From Ceratotherium simum simum (taxonomy: Eukaryota; Chordata; Mammalia; Perissodactyla; Rhinocerotidae): a DNA stretch of 64,000 bases. A model generated the notes under the pieces. It searched no databases. It had not been told where the DNA came from and saw nothing but the letters and a program-made list of their open reading frames with translations. Positions 23,501 to 35,557 of the stretch are shown piece by piece (positions within the stretch are counted from its first letter, which is position 1; each line of letters opens with the position of its first letter). The stretch covers positions 4,781,319 through 4,845,318 of the forward strand of contig NW_004454195.1 in NCBI RefSeq assembly GCF_000283155.1. Direction: 5' to 3'. The translations under genes and the position numbers were made by a program.

Positions 23501-25485
23501 TCATTATTATTTTTTTTTTGATGGCAGCCATCCTAATGGGTCTGAAGTAATATTTCATTGCGATTTTGATTTGCATTTCCCTAATGACTAACGATGTTGA
23601 ACATCTTTTCATGTGCTTATTGGCCATGTGTGTATCTTCTTTGGAGAGATGTCTATTAAAGTGCTTTATACATTTTTAAATTGGGTTGGTTGCTTTTTGG
23701 TTGTTGAGTTATAGAAGTTCTTTATATATTCTAGATATTAATCTCTTGTCAGAGATACAATTTGCAAATATTTTCTCCCATTCTGTAGATTGTCTTTTTG
23801 CTTTCTTCATAGCGTCCTTTAATGCACAAAAGTTCTTAATTTTGATGAAGTCCCATTTATCTATATTTTTCTTTTGTTGCCTCTACTTTTGGCGTCACAT
23901 CTACGAAATTGTTGCCAAATCCAATATCATGAAGATTTTCCCCAATGTTTTCTTCTAAGAGTTTTATAATTTTACCTCTTAAGTTCATTTAGGTTGTTTA
24001 CCTACTTTGAGTTAATTTTCATATATGGTTCAAGGTAAGCATCCAATTTCATTCTTTTGTATGTGGATATCCAGTTTTCCCAACACTATTTGTTGAAAAG
24101 ACTGTCCTTTCTCTATTGAATAGTTTTGGTATCCTTAAAAAATCAAATGACCATATATGTGAGGATTTATTTCTGGGATCTCTACTCTATTCTATTGGTC
24201 TATACGTCTGTTCTTATGCCAGTGCCATATTGTTTTAATACTGTTGCCTTATTGTTAGTTTTGAAGTTGGGAAGTGTTTGTGAGTCTTTCAACTTTATTC
24301 TTCTTTTTCAAGATTGTTTTGGCTATTTGGGGCCCTTTGCAATTCCAGACGAATTTGAGGGTTGACTTTTCCATTTCTGTAAGGCTGTTTGATAGGGATT
24401 GTGTTAACTCTGTAGCTCACTTTGGGTAGTTTTGATATTTTAACAATGTTAAGTCTTCTTATCCATGAACATAGGGTATCTTTCTATTTATTTAGATATT
24501 TTAAAACTTCTTTCAGCAATATTTTTTAGTTTTCAGCATACCTATCTTTCACCTCATTTGTTAGATTTATTCCTCAGTATTTAATTCTTTTAGATGCTAT
24601 TGCAAATGAAACTGCTTTCTGAATTTCTTTTCGGATTGTTCATGGCTAGTGTATAGAAACACAACTGATTTTTGTGTTTTGATCTTGTAATCTACAACTT
24701 TGCTGAATTTGTTTATTAGCTGTAGTAGATTTCTTGTGGATTCTTTGGGATTCTCTCTATATAAGATCATGTCAATGCAAATATAATTTTACCTTTTCCC
24801 TTCCAATTTGGATACCTTCTATTTCTTTTTCTTGGCTAATAGCTCTCACTAGAACTTCCAGTAAAATGTTGAATAGCAGCAGTGACGGCAGGCATCCTTG
24901 TCTTGTTCCTGGTCTTAAGGGGAGAGCTGTCAGCCTTTCACCACTGAGTATGGCTAGCTGTGGGTTTTTCATAAATACCTTAAATCACGTTAAGGAATTT
25001 CCCCTCTATTCCTAGTTTTCTAAAAGGTTTTTGTCATGAAAGTGTGTTTGATTTTGTCAAATGCCTTTGCTGTGTCAATTGAGATGATCACATTTTTTTC
25101 CCTTCGTTCTATTAATATGATGTATTACATTGGTATATTTTATGTTGAACCACCCTTGCATTCCTGGGGTAAATCCCACTTGGTCATGGTGAATAATCCT
25201 TTTAATATGCTGTTGAAGTCAATTTGCTAGTACTTCGTTGAGTATTTTTGCATCTATATTCATAAGGGATAATGGTTTGAAATTTTCTTTTCTTGTGGCA
25301 TCTTTATCTGGCTCTAATATCAGGGTAATGTTGGCCTCATAAAATGAGTTAGGAAGTGTTCCTTCTTCTTCCATTTTTCAAAAGAATTTGAAAAGAATTG
25401 GTATTAATTATTCTTTAAATGTTTGGTGGAATTCACCTGTGAAGCCATCTGGTCCAGGACTGTTCCTTGCTCTTGCTGTTCAGGG

Positions 25486-26570
25486 GAAAGTCTAGTGTTT
25501 AAGGGAAGAAAGTCTTGCTGCAAGGCATTTTCTTAAGAGGGCCAAGCCCCACAAAAGAATTTTCCCAGGGACCCCTACCAACATACCTAGTGTAATCTTA
25601 TGCTTCACTCACCAGATATGTTTAAATTACTTCTGGTTATTTCAAAACAAATTACACCTGCAAGGGTAAAGATATCACACAAATTCCTCCTGTAAGGGCA
25701 AAGATTCACAAGATAGCACCAGGAATTACCTTCAGGATTGAGTGTCATCAGTCATTCCAAAGTGACTCTTTGAGGGAGATAACACTCAATTTAAAAGTAA
25801 ACTGTAGTTTATAATTAGACTCATTACTTACGTATACATTACATGGATGGTATGCTTTAGTTCACAGAGGTTGGGCCCAAGTATAAAGAGTCATAAGTAA
25901 ATACCATGCTTTATATCTATTTGCAAATCTTTAAGTCTGTTTAAACACCATATGTTTTACTCTTGTTTATGGAAATTGGGGGTAAAAACAGAAGTTAAAA
26001 TCTTGGACCTTGGAATCAGACAGTCTGCGATAACATCAATAGTTATTATGATTAATTAGGCATATTAAAAGCAGATTAGGTAAACCCAAGAGTGGAAGTT
26101 CTTAGTTCTTCAGGTTTTTCTGAACTCTTAAGTTTTCCCTTACCTTGATCTAAAGGTTTGTCTTTTTTTTCCATTTTTTTTTTTTCTGGGCACTTGCCTC
26201 ATCACTACTCATAAGTGTATTCAGATGCCCATAAACTAGAAAAACCATACGAGACCAAATGAAATCCTTTGCTTCAACTTCTACACGGATGGGATATTTT
26301 GGCTGTGGAACTCTAGGAAACAGAACTGGTGGAAAATAATTGACAGAAATCTAATGAGGAATAATAGTGTGTGCATTTCCTTTTATCCCCAAGGTAGGGT
26401 GGGAGGGCATGACTTCTAGGCCTCCCTATTAATCCGTTTGTTCTTTTCATCTCTAGCCATGGAAAATCTCCTTCTTGATCTTAGATCGGCCACCCAAATA
26501 TGCTCCACACCATTCATTAATTTGATCTCCTCAAATACAGCTGCAATCCATTTTCTTTGAATTTTTCTTC
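25486..26570. other. Unassigned sequence with a short tandem duplication
   Basis: Contains two 31-32-bp direct repeats at 25648-25710 and T-rich tracts at 26160-26186. No family recognised. Confidence 0.5.
25648..25710 (+). repeat. Two-copy imperfect tandem repeat, unit 31-32 bp
   Basis: The first unit starts CAAATTACACCTGCAAGGGT at 25648; the second starts CAAATTCCTCCTGTAAGGGC at 25680. Both continue AAAGAT...TCACA and differ at a few sites. Confidence 0.8.
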
Positions 26571-26574
26571 CTTT

Positions 26575-26650
26575 GCTGCATTTATTAGAATTAGACTCTA
26601 AGTCCCTTGAGGCAGGAATCTTTTTATTCCATATATAATTCTTTTGGGTG
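26575..26650 (+). mobile_element. L2-type 3' tail
   Basis: AGACTCTAAGTCCCTTGAGG followed by CAGGAATC resembles the conserved L2 3' motif. Confidence 0.5.
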
Positions 26651-26769
26651 GTCATGTGTTAATATCAGAATTTAAAACACCTAACTTTATTTATAAAATT
26701 TGTTTAATGGCTAAATGAATATTTCAATGGTTAAAGTAATCATGAAAGGGGAAGAAATGATGTTTTCCA

Positions 26770-27000
26770 AGGACATACTACTTTATATACATGATCTCTT
26801 TCATCTCTCAATGACACTACAATGGAATCATGTCCCTATTTTACAGATGAGGCTCAGAAAGAGAAAGTGGCCTGGCGGCAATTTAAACCAAACTTTTGCT
26901 GATATCAAAAATCTCATGTTCTTCCCCTATTATCTGCCTCAAATTTATATTGGAAACAACTGAGATCTGAATCCAGTTAATTCAGATCCTTCACTCCTTT
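26770..27000 (-). mobile_element. MIR SINE, minus strand, diverged
   Basis: TCATGTCCCTATTTTACAGATGAG, GAAAGAGAAAGTGGC and GATCTGAATCCAGTTAATTC follow the MIR reverse complement. Confidence 0.6.
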
Positions 27001-27647
27001 ATGGTTCCTTAACTCAAAATTTATGGTGTCAACACCATAAAAATCAAGCTCAATGGTAAGACAAGCGTAAATTTATCAAGCACGTGCTATTGATAAATTA
27101 AAATTTAAAAACTGACTAAAAATTTTTTTGAGATTAGGACCCCAGATTAAATATAAATTTGGCATGGATCTTCTAAATTAGGCTGAGTGATAGAGAAGAG
27201 GTTCCCAAGCTTTCTTGCTTCATGGCACCCCTAGACCAAACAAAACAGCTAACCATTCTGTTTATTAAGTAGGCAGGTCCAAACAACTTAAAAAATATTT
27301 GTGTCCTAATATCTTATAAAAACTGTTTGAAAAAATAATACATGTGAATTGAAAGAAATATACTTTTATGTCATTCTAAAATTACCATAATTATTTATTA
27401 ATGGAGGGTATGCATCTTTTGGGCACTGCACAAATTCTCAAACCTTGAAATAAGATCACCTTCATTTCTAGCTCCAAACTGATTTTTCACTTGATACTTG
27501 CTTTTGATAAAATTGCTGAAAATCCAGTTTTACAAAGCTATAGCATCATCAAAAAAATGTTGTGTGCTCTAATGTTGAAACTGTGAACTATTCTGAGCTG
27601 GTAGTTTGCATGGTATCTGCAAGATGTCACTGTGTTTCCCTCAAAAA
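27001..27647. other. Unassigned, possible old hAT remnant
   Basis: GAGGTTCCCAAGCTTTC...CATGGCACCCCTAG near 27200 looks like the left end of an old hAT-type element, but no right end was found. Confidence 0.3.
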
Positions 27648-27899
27648 TTTAAAATAGCCTGGAGTGATGTCAGCATCATGGTGGTGTGACTTACTCCCTT
27701 TGTCTCTCCCCTCTAAGTCACAACCAGTAGTTACATCCATAGACCAACAAAAGATCCTCTGCACAGCTCAATAGATGATCCATACATCTATTGAGAGATC
27801 CATACATCTGTACATCTGAAGGTGGGTAGACTGGACCTTGTGGAGGCAGCAGAACTAGAGAAGCAATGGTGGCGGCTTCAAAGACCAGAGTCTTTAGGA

Positions 27900-28760
27900 A
27901 CTGCAGTGGCGCCTGCGATCAGAGGCTCCAGGAACTACAGTGATGCCCACTAATGTAGGGTCCAGCAATGGCTGTGGCGCACACAACTGAAGGCTCCAGG
28001 AACCACAGTGGTGCCTGTGACCCGGCCCCCTCCCCTTTCCCTGGTAGTGGCAGAGGTGCCTGTGACCTTAGCCCTCCCGGCAGTGGGGGCTGCATCCAAG
28101 ATCCCAGTGCCCCTGGCCGTGGTAGTGGCATCCATGACCTGAAGTTCTAGGAACCATGGTTATGTCCAAGACCGGAGGCTTCCAGCACCATGGTGGTGTG
28201 TCTGGAGGCTCCAGGAACCACGGTGGCACCCATGACCCCAGTATCACCTTCCCCCAGCGACAGTAGTGGCAGTGCCTGCAACCTTGGCCTGCCTGACAGT
28301 GGTGGCAACACCCTTGAACCCAGTGCCCCCAGCAGAGGAGGTGGCAGTACTCCCAGAAAACCAAAGAGCAGCAGTGGAGGCAGTGTATGTGACACTGGCC
28401 CCCTGGCCACAGTGGAACCTGAGGCCACAGAGAACCAGGTATCAGTGGCCATGGAGCCCGCAACCCCGGCACCCCCAGCCGCAGCAGCACTCGCAACCCC
28501 AGCCCCCTTACCTGTGGAGATGGCGCCTGCAGACTCAACAATCACAGATGAGGCAGAGGTGCCCCATGACCCTGACTCCCCCTGTACCCTCCCCTTCCCC
28601 CACCACGGTGGCAAAATCTGTGACTCAGGTGACCCTAGAAACAGCAGAGGCACTCGCCAGCCCAGTGACCCCAGTGGTGACATCTGTGACCGCAGGAACA
28701 TTGTTAGCAGCAAGGCACCAGCGACCATGGAGGCACAAGCAGCACAATGAGGTCACTGAT
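27900..28760 (+). repeat. L1 5' UTR with degenerate internal repeats
   Basis: GC-rich stretch with recurring AGGCTCCAGGAACCACAGTG-type units at about 27924, 27987, 28143 and 28206, and many CAGTGGTGCC/CCCCAG variants. Overlapping long frames on both strands (for example 28190-28750 plus and 28147-28728 minus) come from this low-complexity composition and are not genes. Confidence 0.7.
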
Positions 28761-29432
28761 GACACCTCTGGCAGAGGCAGTGGAGGGTGGAAAGAGCTGC
28801 CTCTCAAATACAACCAGAAGCAGCTCAGAATCAAAGTAACCAAAGCCTTATCTAAATAAGAAAGGTGTTGGCTACATACAAATGCACTGGCAGAGGAACA
28901 ACTCATTAAGCACCAGGAAAAATTATGATAACATGGTATCACAAAAAGAAAATGACAATTTCTCAAGCCAAACTTGAAGTCATGAAAGACTGTGATCTAA
29001 ATGATAAAGAATTCACAATAGCTGTCATGAGGAAACTGACAAGCTACAAGAAAACACAGAAAGACAGTTTAGTGAGCTCAGGAATAAAATTAATAAACAG
29101 AAGAAGTACTTTACCAAAGAGATAGAAACTCTAAAAAAGAACTAAACAGAAATTCTGGAGCTGAAGAACTCAATAAATGAGATGAAGAATATAGTAGAAA
29201 GCATTGGAAATAGAGCAGACCATATGGAAGAGAGAATTCATGAGCTCAAAGACAGAAATCTAGAAATAATTCAGGTGAAAGAGGAAAAATAACTAAGTTA
29301 TAAAAAACAAAATGAAAAAATTCTATGAGAAATATCCGACTCCACTAGTAAAAGCAACATAAGGCTAATGGGTATTCCAGAGGAAGAAAGGAGAAGGGAG
29401 CAGAGAGCTTATTTAAAAAAATAATAGCTGAG

Positions 29433-29633
29433 GCCAGCCCCATGGCTTAGCGGTTAAGTGCGCGCGCTCCACTGCTGGTGGCCCGGGTTCGGATCCCGGG
29501 TGCGCACCAATGCACCACTTCTCTGGCCATGCTGAGGCCACGTCCCACATACAACAACTAGAAGGATGTGCAGCTATGACATGCAACTATCTACTGGGGC
29601 TTTGGGGGGGAAAAATAAATAAAATTATAAAAT
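29433..29633 (+). mobile_element. Equine SINE (ERE), perfect 15-bp target duplication, inside L1 ORF1
   Basis: Head GGCCAGCCCCATGGCTTAGC, B box GGTTCGGATCCC, CTGGCCATGCTGAGGCCACG, ACTATCTACTGGGGC middle and A-rich tail. AAAATAATAGCTGAG is repeated exactly at 29418-29432 and 29634-29648. It is well kept, so it is younger than its neighbour at 29649. Confidence 0.96.
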
Positions 29634-29648
29634 AAAATAATAGCTGAG

Positions 29649-29892
29649 AGGGTTGGCCCTGTGGCCTAGTGGTTAAGTTTGATGTGCTCTGCTTTGGCAG
29701 CCCAGGTTTTGTTCCTGGGTGCAGACCTACACCGCTCATCAGTGGCCATACTGTGGCGGTGACCCATATACAAAATAGAGGAAGATTGGCATGGATGTTA
29801 GCTCAGGGCAAATCCTCCTCAAGCAAAAATAAAAGAGGGACATTGGCAACGGAAGTTAGCTCAGGGTGAATCTTCGTCAGGGAAAAAAAAAA
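29649..29892 (+). mobile_element. Equine SINE (ERE), older copy at the same L1 site
   Basis: GGTTGGCCCTGTGGCCTAGT head, CAGTGGCCATACTGTGGCGG, two diverged tail repeats and poly(A) to 29892. L1 sequence resumes as ACAACTGAGAAC, similar to the upstream TAATAGCTGAGA, so its own target duplication overlaps that of the neighbouring younger ERE. Confidence 0.93.
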
Positions 29893-30759
29893 ACAACTGA
29901 GAACTTCCAAAACCTGGAGAAGGAACTGGATATACAAGGACATGAAGCTAACAGAACACCTAATTATCTCAATGCAAAAGACCTTCTCCAAGAGACAGTG
30001 TATTAAAACTGCCAAAAGTCAAGGACAAAGAAAGAATTTTAAAGTCAGCCAGGGAAAAAAATGACAGTAACCAGAAAGAAACCCCGATTAGGCTACAAAC
30101 AGAAACTCTACAGGCCAGGAGAGAGTGAAATGACATGTTCAAAATATTGAAAGATAAAAACTGCCAGCCAAGAATACTCTATCCAGCAAAGTTAGTCTTC
30201 AGAGATGTAGGAGAAATAAAGGCTTTCCTAGACAAACAAAAGCTGAGGGAGTTCACTACCACTAGACCTACCTACAAGAAATGTTGAAAGAACTTCTTCT
30301 ACCAGAAACGAAAAGGCAAAGTACACAAAACTTTGAGTAAGGTGCTAAACAGACAGAACCAGAAAATTGCAAAGCTATTACAGAATAGGGTATTAAACAA
30401 CTATAGCATAAAGGTTAAAGGGGAAAAAAAGCATTAAAAATAACTAAAGCTACTTCAATATGGTAATAAACTCACAACATAAAAAGCGATAATTTGTGAC
30501 AACAAAAACATAAAAAGGGAGGAGGAAAACGAGGGAACCTATTTAGGCAAATGAAGATAAGATGTTATCATCAGAAAAGGGACTATTTTATCTATGAGAT
30601 GTGGTATACAACCTCATGGTAACCACAAAACAAAAATCTAGAGCAGAGACACAAAACATAAAAAAAGAGGTAACTGCAAAAAACATCATAAAAATCACCA
30701 AACTAAAATGGCAGATAGAAACACAAGGGAAAAAAACAATGGAGATATGGAACAAAACA

Positions 30760-33700
30760 AAAGATAAAACAGAAGTAGTAAGTCTTCATATATCAATAAT
30801 CACCCTAAATGTAAATGGATTGAATTCACCAATCAAAAGGCACAAAGTGGCTGGATGGATTAAAAAACAAGACCCAACTATGCTGCCTTCAGGAGACTCA
30901 TTTTAGCTCTAAAGACAAACCTAGGCTCAAAGTGAAAGTGGGGAAGGTGATACTCTAAGCAAGTGATAGCCAAAAGAAACTAGGGGTAGCCGTACTTATA
31001 TCAGACAAGGTAGACTTCAAGCCAAAATAGGTAACAAGAGACAAAGACGGACATTATATAATGATGAAGGCGACAATCCATCAATAAGACATAACATTTA
31101 TTAATATACAGGCACACCTTGGAGATGTTGAGGGTTTGGTTCCAGTCCACTACAATAAAGCCAATACTGCAATAAAGCAAGTCACACAAATTTCTTGTTT
31201 TCCCAGTGCATATAAAAATTATGTTTACACTATACTGTGGTCTATTAAGTGTGCAACAGCATATGTCTAAAAAGACAAGGTACATACCTTAATTAAAAAA
31301 TACTTTATTGGTAAAAAATGCTACATGTCATCTGAGCCTTCAATGAGTCACAATCTTTTTGCTGGTGGAGGGTCTTGTAAAAAATGCACTATCTGCAAAG
31401 CACAATAAAGCGAAGCGCAATAGAATGAGGTATGCCTGTATAGGCACCCAACATAGGAGCACCAAAATACATAAAGCAACTATTAACAGACCTAAAGGGA
31501 GAAATTGATAGCAATGCAATAATAGTAGGGGACTTTAACACTCCACTTACATCAATGGATAGATCGTCGAGACAGAAAGTCAACAAGGAAACATTGGCCT
31601 TAAATGACACATTAGACCAGATAGACTTAATAGATATATACAGAACATTCCATCCAAATGCAGCAGAATATACATTCTTCTCAAGTGCACATGGAACATT
31701 CTCAAGGGTAGACCATATTTTGGGACACAAAACAAGTCTCAATAAATTTAAGAAGATTGAAATCATATCAAGCATCTTTTCTGACCACAATGGTATAAAA
31801 CTAGAAATCAACTACAAGAAGAAAACTAGGAAAACCACAAATATGTGGAGAGTAAACAGCATGCTACTGAGCAACTACTGGGTCAGTGAGGAAATAAGAG
31901 GAGAAATCAAAAAATACCTGGAGACAAATGAAAATAGAAATTCAACATACCAAAATTTATGGGATAAAGCAAAAGCAGTACTAAGAGGGAAATTTATAGC
32001 AATACAGGCCTACCTCAAGAAACAAGAAAATTCTCAAATAAATAATCTAACAATACATGTAAAGGAACTAGAAAAAGATAAACAGATGAAGCCCCAAATC
32101 AGTAGAAGGAAGGAAATAATAAAAATCATAGTGCAAATAAATGAAACAGAGACTAAAAAGACAATAGAAAAGATCAATGAAACTAAGAGCTGGTCCTTTG
32201 GAAAAATAAACAAAACTGACAAACCTTTAGCTAGACTCACAATGGAAAAAAGAGAGAAGGCTCAAATAAATAAAATCAGAAGTGAAAGAAAAGTTACAAT
32301 GGATACCACAGAAATACAAAGGATCATAAGAGACTACAACAGTTATACACCAACAAATTAGAAAATCTAGAAGAAATGGATACATTCTCAGAATCATACA
32401 ACTTTCCAAGACTGAACCATGAAGAAAGAGAAAATCTGGATAGACTGATCACTAGTAAGAAGATTGAAACAGTAATCAAAAACCTCCCCAAAAGCAAAAG
32501 TCCAGGACCAGATGGCTTCACGGGTAAATTCTACTAAACATTCAAAAATTTAATTCCTATCCATCTCAAACTCTTCTAAAAAATTAAAGAGGAGAGAATG
32601 CTTCCTAACTCATTTTATGATGCCAACATTACCCTAACACCAAAACCAGACAAGGACAACAGCAAAAAAGGAAAATTACAGGCCAATATCTCTGATGAAC
32701 ATAGATGCAAAAATTCTCAACAAAATATTAGTAAACCAAATACAACAATACATTAAAAGGATCATACACCATGATCAAGTGAGATTTATTCCAGGGATGC
32801 AAGGATGGTTCAACATCCACAAATCAATCAACATGATACACCACATTAACAAATAATGTGGATAAAAATTATATGGATTAATAAAAATTAAAGGATAATA
32901 ATCATATGTTCATTTCAATAGATGCATAAAAAGCATTTGACAAGATTAGCATCCATTTATGATAAAAACTCAATAAAATGAGTCTAAAAAGGAAGTATCT
33001 CAACATAATAAAGGCCATAAATGACAAACCCACAGCTAACATCATACTCATAGTGGAAAAACTGAAAGCTTTTCCTCTAAGATCAGGAACAAGACAAGGA
33101 TGCCCACTCTCTCCACGTTTAATCAACATAGTACTGGAAGTTCTATCCAGAGAAATTAGGCAAGAAAAAGAAATAAAAGGCATCTAAATTAGAAAGAAAG
33201 AAGTAAAGCTGTCACTATTTGCGGAAGATATGATTTTATATATAGAAAACCCTAAAGGTCCCACCAAAAAACTATTAGAAATAATTAACAAATACAGTAA
33301 AATTGTAGGGTACAAAATCAATATCCAAAAATTTGTTGTGTTTCACTACACTAACAATAGATTATCAGAAAGAGAAATTAAGAAAAAATCGCATTTACAA
33401 TTGCAACAAAAAGAATAAGATACCTAGGAATAAATTTAACCAAGGAAGTGAAAGGCCTGTACACTGAAAACTATAAGACATTACTGAAAGCAACTGAAGA
33501 CAACACAAAGAAAGATATTCCATGGTGGTGGATTGGAAGAATTAACATTGTTAAAATATCCATATTACCTAAAGCAATCTAGAGATTCAGTGCAACCCCT
33601 ATCAAAATCCCAATGGCATTTTTCACAGAAATAGAACAAAAAAATCCTAAAATTTAAATGGAAACACAAAAGACCCCAAATAGTCAAAGCAACAGTGAGA

Positions 33701-34490
33701 AAAAAGAACAAAGCTAAAGGTAGCATATTCCCTGATTTCAAACTACACTACAAAGCTATAGTAACCAAAACAGTACGGTATTGGCAGAAAAACAGACACA
33801 CAGATCAATGGGACAGAATTAAGGGCCCAGAAATAAACCCACACATATATGGACAACTAATTTATGACACAGGAGCCAAGAACATACAATGGTGACAGGA
33901 AAGTCTCTTCAATAAATGGTGTTGGGAAAACTGGACAGCCACAAGCAAAAGAATGAAACTGGACCACTGTCTTAGACCATACACAACAATTAACTCAAAA
34001 TGGATTAAAGACTTGAATGTAAGACCTGAAACCATAAAACTCCTAGAAGAAAACACAGGCAGTATGCTCTTTGACATTGGCCTCAGCAATATCTTTTTGG
34101 ATATGTCTCCTCAGGGAAGGAAAATAAAAACAAAAATAAACAAACGGGACTATATAAAACTAAAAAGCTTCTGTACAGCAAAGGAAACCATCAACAAAAT
34201 GAGAAAACAACTTACCAAATGGGAGAAGATATTTGCAAATTATACATCCAATAAGGGGCTAATATCCAAAATATATAAAGAACTTATATAACTCAACAAC
34301 AAAAAAATAAACAACCCAATTAAAAAACGGGCAAAGGATCTGAATAGACATTTTTCCAAAGAAGACATATGATGGCCAACAGGCACATGAAAAGATGTTC
34401 AGCATCACTAATTAGGGAAATGCAAATCAAAACCACAATGAGATATCACTTCCTGCCCATTAGAATGGCTCTTACCAAAAAGACAAGAAA
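30760..34490 (+). pseudogene. L1 ORF2 remnant (endonuclease and reverse transcriptase), inactive
   Basis: ORF2 begins near 30790 with ITLNVNGLNSPIKRHKVAGW of the endonuclease. A frameshift precedes the CLQETHF motif at about 30880. The Tigger-like insertion lies at 31109-31438. The longest intact stretch (31555-32361, 268 codons) carries VDHILGHKTSL and the SDHNGIKLE motif, then the segment leading to the RT domain. RT motifs include [14 protein letters not shown] (about 33074-33115). The catalytic FADD motif reads FAED at 33218-33229, replacing the first Asp by Glu. Multiple stops follow. Coding capacity is lost. Confidence 0.9.
31109..31438 (+). mobile_element. Tigger1-like DNA transposon, internally deleted, TA duplications
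   Basis: Begins CAGGCACACCTTGGAGATG and ends GAGGTATGCCTG, the mariner/Tigger terminal inverted repeat core (CAGGCATACCT). Inside lie the TGTTTACACTATACTGTGG and TTTTTGCTGGTGGAGGGTC segments of Tigger1, while the transposase gene is absent. TA flanks both ends (31107-31108 and 31439-31440). Removing the insert restores continuous L1 ORF2 sequence leading into GGCACCCAACATAGGAGCACC-type sequence. Confidence 0.9.
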
Positions 34491-35231
34491 TAACATGACA
34501 GAGAGGATGTGAAGAAATGGGAACCCTCATAAGTGTTGGTGTAAATGTAAATTGGTGCAGCCATTATGGAGAACAGTATGGACGTTCTCCCCAAAATTAA
34601 GAATAGAACTACCACATGATCCAGCTATTCCATTCCAGGTATTTTTCCAAAGAAGATGAAAATACTAATTCGAAAAGATATCTGCACCCTTATGTTCATT
34701 TCAGCATTATTTACAAGAGCCAAGATATGGAAATAACTTAAGTGTCCATCGATGGGTGAATGGATGAAGAAGATGTGGTACATATATACAATGGAATACT
34801 ACTCAGCCATAAAGAGGGTGAAATCTTGCCATTTGCGACAACATGGATGGACCTTGAGGGTATTATGCTAAGTAAAATAAGTCAGACAGAGAAAGACAAA
34901 CACTGTGTGATCTCACTTATATGTGGAATCTAAACAAAACAAAATCAAACACACTGATACAGCAAACAGATTGTGGTTGTCAGAGACAGGGGTGGTGGAT
35001 GGACAAAATGGGTAAAGGGGATCAATTATATGATGACAGATGGAAACTACTTTTGGTGGTGAGCCTACTGTAGTATACACAGATGTTGAATTATAATGTT
35101 GTACACCTGAAACCTATACAATGCTATAAACCAATGTTACCTCAATTAAAAAAACTTTTTAAAAATATCCCATGGTGCTCCTTTGAGTTCACTGCAGCAT
35201 TCCAGGTGCCTTAGGGGCCAGGCAAGCCTTA

Positions 35232-35320
35232 AAAATCACCTTTTTCTCTTCTTTCTTTTTCTCTTTTACTCCCTCCTTTCTTCCTTCCCTCCTTCTTTCC
35301 CTTCCTTTGCTTTTTCTATA
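35232..35320 (+). repeat. Polypyrimidine tract
   Basis: CTTTTTCTCTTCTTTCTTTT and CCCTCCTTTCTTCCTTCCCTCC in an almost pure C/T run just after the L1 tail. Confidence 0.85.
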
Positions 35321-35557
35321 TTTGTTTTATAATGATAAAACCTCTTGAAGCTTCATTTGTAGCTCTAATTCTCTATGACATCTTATAATATACACTGAAA
35401 ATTTCAACCTGGAATGCAGTCAATAGAAAAGTATATGTTTTGACTGAATGACATATGGAAATCTGATGTTTAGACACATTTTCCCAGCCACAAAGCAAAG
35501 TTTTCACCAGAGAATTCTTTACATTCTCTTATTGACTGTCTCACACTTGATGAATCA

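Larger units (their letters stand above)
22711..25485 (-). mobile_element. L1 LINE, 5'-truncated, minus strand
   Basis: Begins as the reverse complement of an L1 3' end (TTTTTAATTTTGGTAAAATATGC) and runs back through ORF2 to the reverse transcriptase region. At 24772-24972 the minus strand still encodes [20 protein letters not shown], the L1 RT thumb-side motif. It stops at about 25485 inside ORF2. Interrupted by an ERE at about 23296-23500. Many stops; not functional. Confidence 0.93.
28925..30360 (+). pseudogene. L1 ORF1 remnant, split by two EREs
   Basis: The first part (28925-29420) encodes the L1M ORF1 start region (KLEVMKDCDLNDKEFTIAVM), then a Lys/Glu-rich coiled-coil segment and RLMGIPEEE. 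Two EREs intervene at 29433-29892. It resumes with AENFQNLEKELDIQGHE-type coding sequence and the long old-type C-terminal or inter-ORF region (CTACAGGCCAGGAGAGAGTG, CCAAGAATACTCTATCCAGC). Several frameshifts and stops. ORF1 normally makes the RNA-binding trimer of the L1 particle; this copy cannot. Confidence 0.8.
27660..35157 (+). mobile_element. Full-length, inactive L1M-type LINE with nested insertions
   Basis: Runs from a 5' end (GGAGTGATGTCAGCATCATGG) through a repeat-containing 5' UTR, ORF1, ORF2, 3' UTR and an A-rich tail. Subtracting two EREs and one DNA transposon leaves about 6.7 kb, the size of a complete L1. Candidate target duplications are TTTAAAATAGCC (27648-27659) and TTTAAAAATATCCC (35158-35171), imperfect as expected for an old insertion and containing a TT/AAAA endonuclease site. 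Both reading frames are broken. Confidence 0.9.

Noticed and set aside
28068..28860. Overlapping frames of 157-197 codons on both strands that might look like a proline/alanine-rich gene
   Set aside because: They lie in the GC-rich, internally repetitive 5' UTR of a full-length L1. The frames overlap on both strands, and composition explains their length.
31555..32361. A 268-codon open frame, the longest in the window
   Set aside because: It is a stretch of L1 ORF2 (endonuclease end and the segment before the RT domain), continuous with broken L1 coding sequence on both sides.
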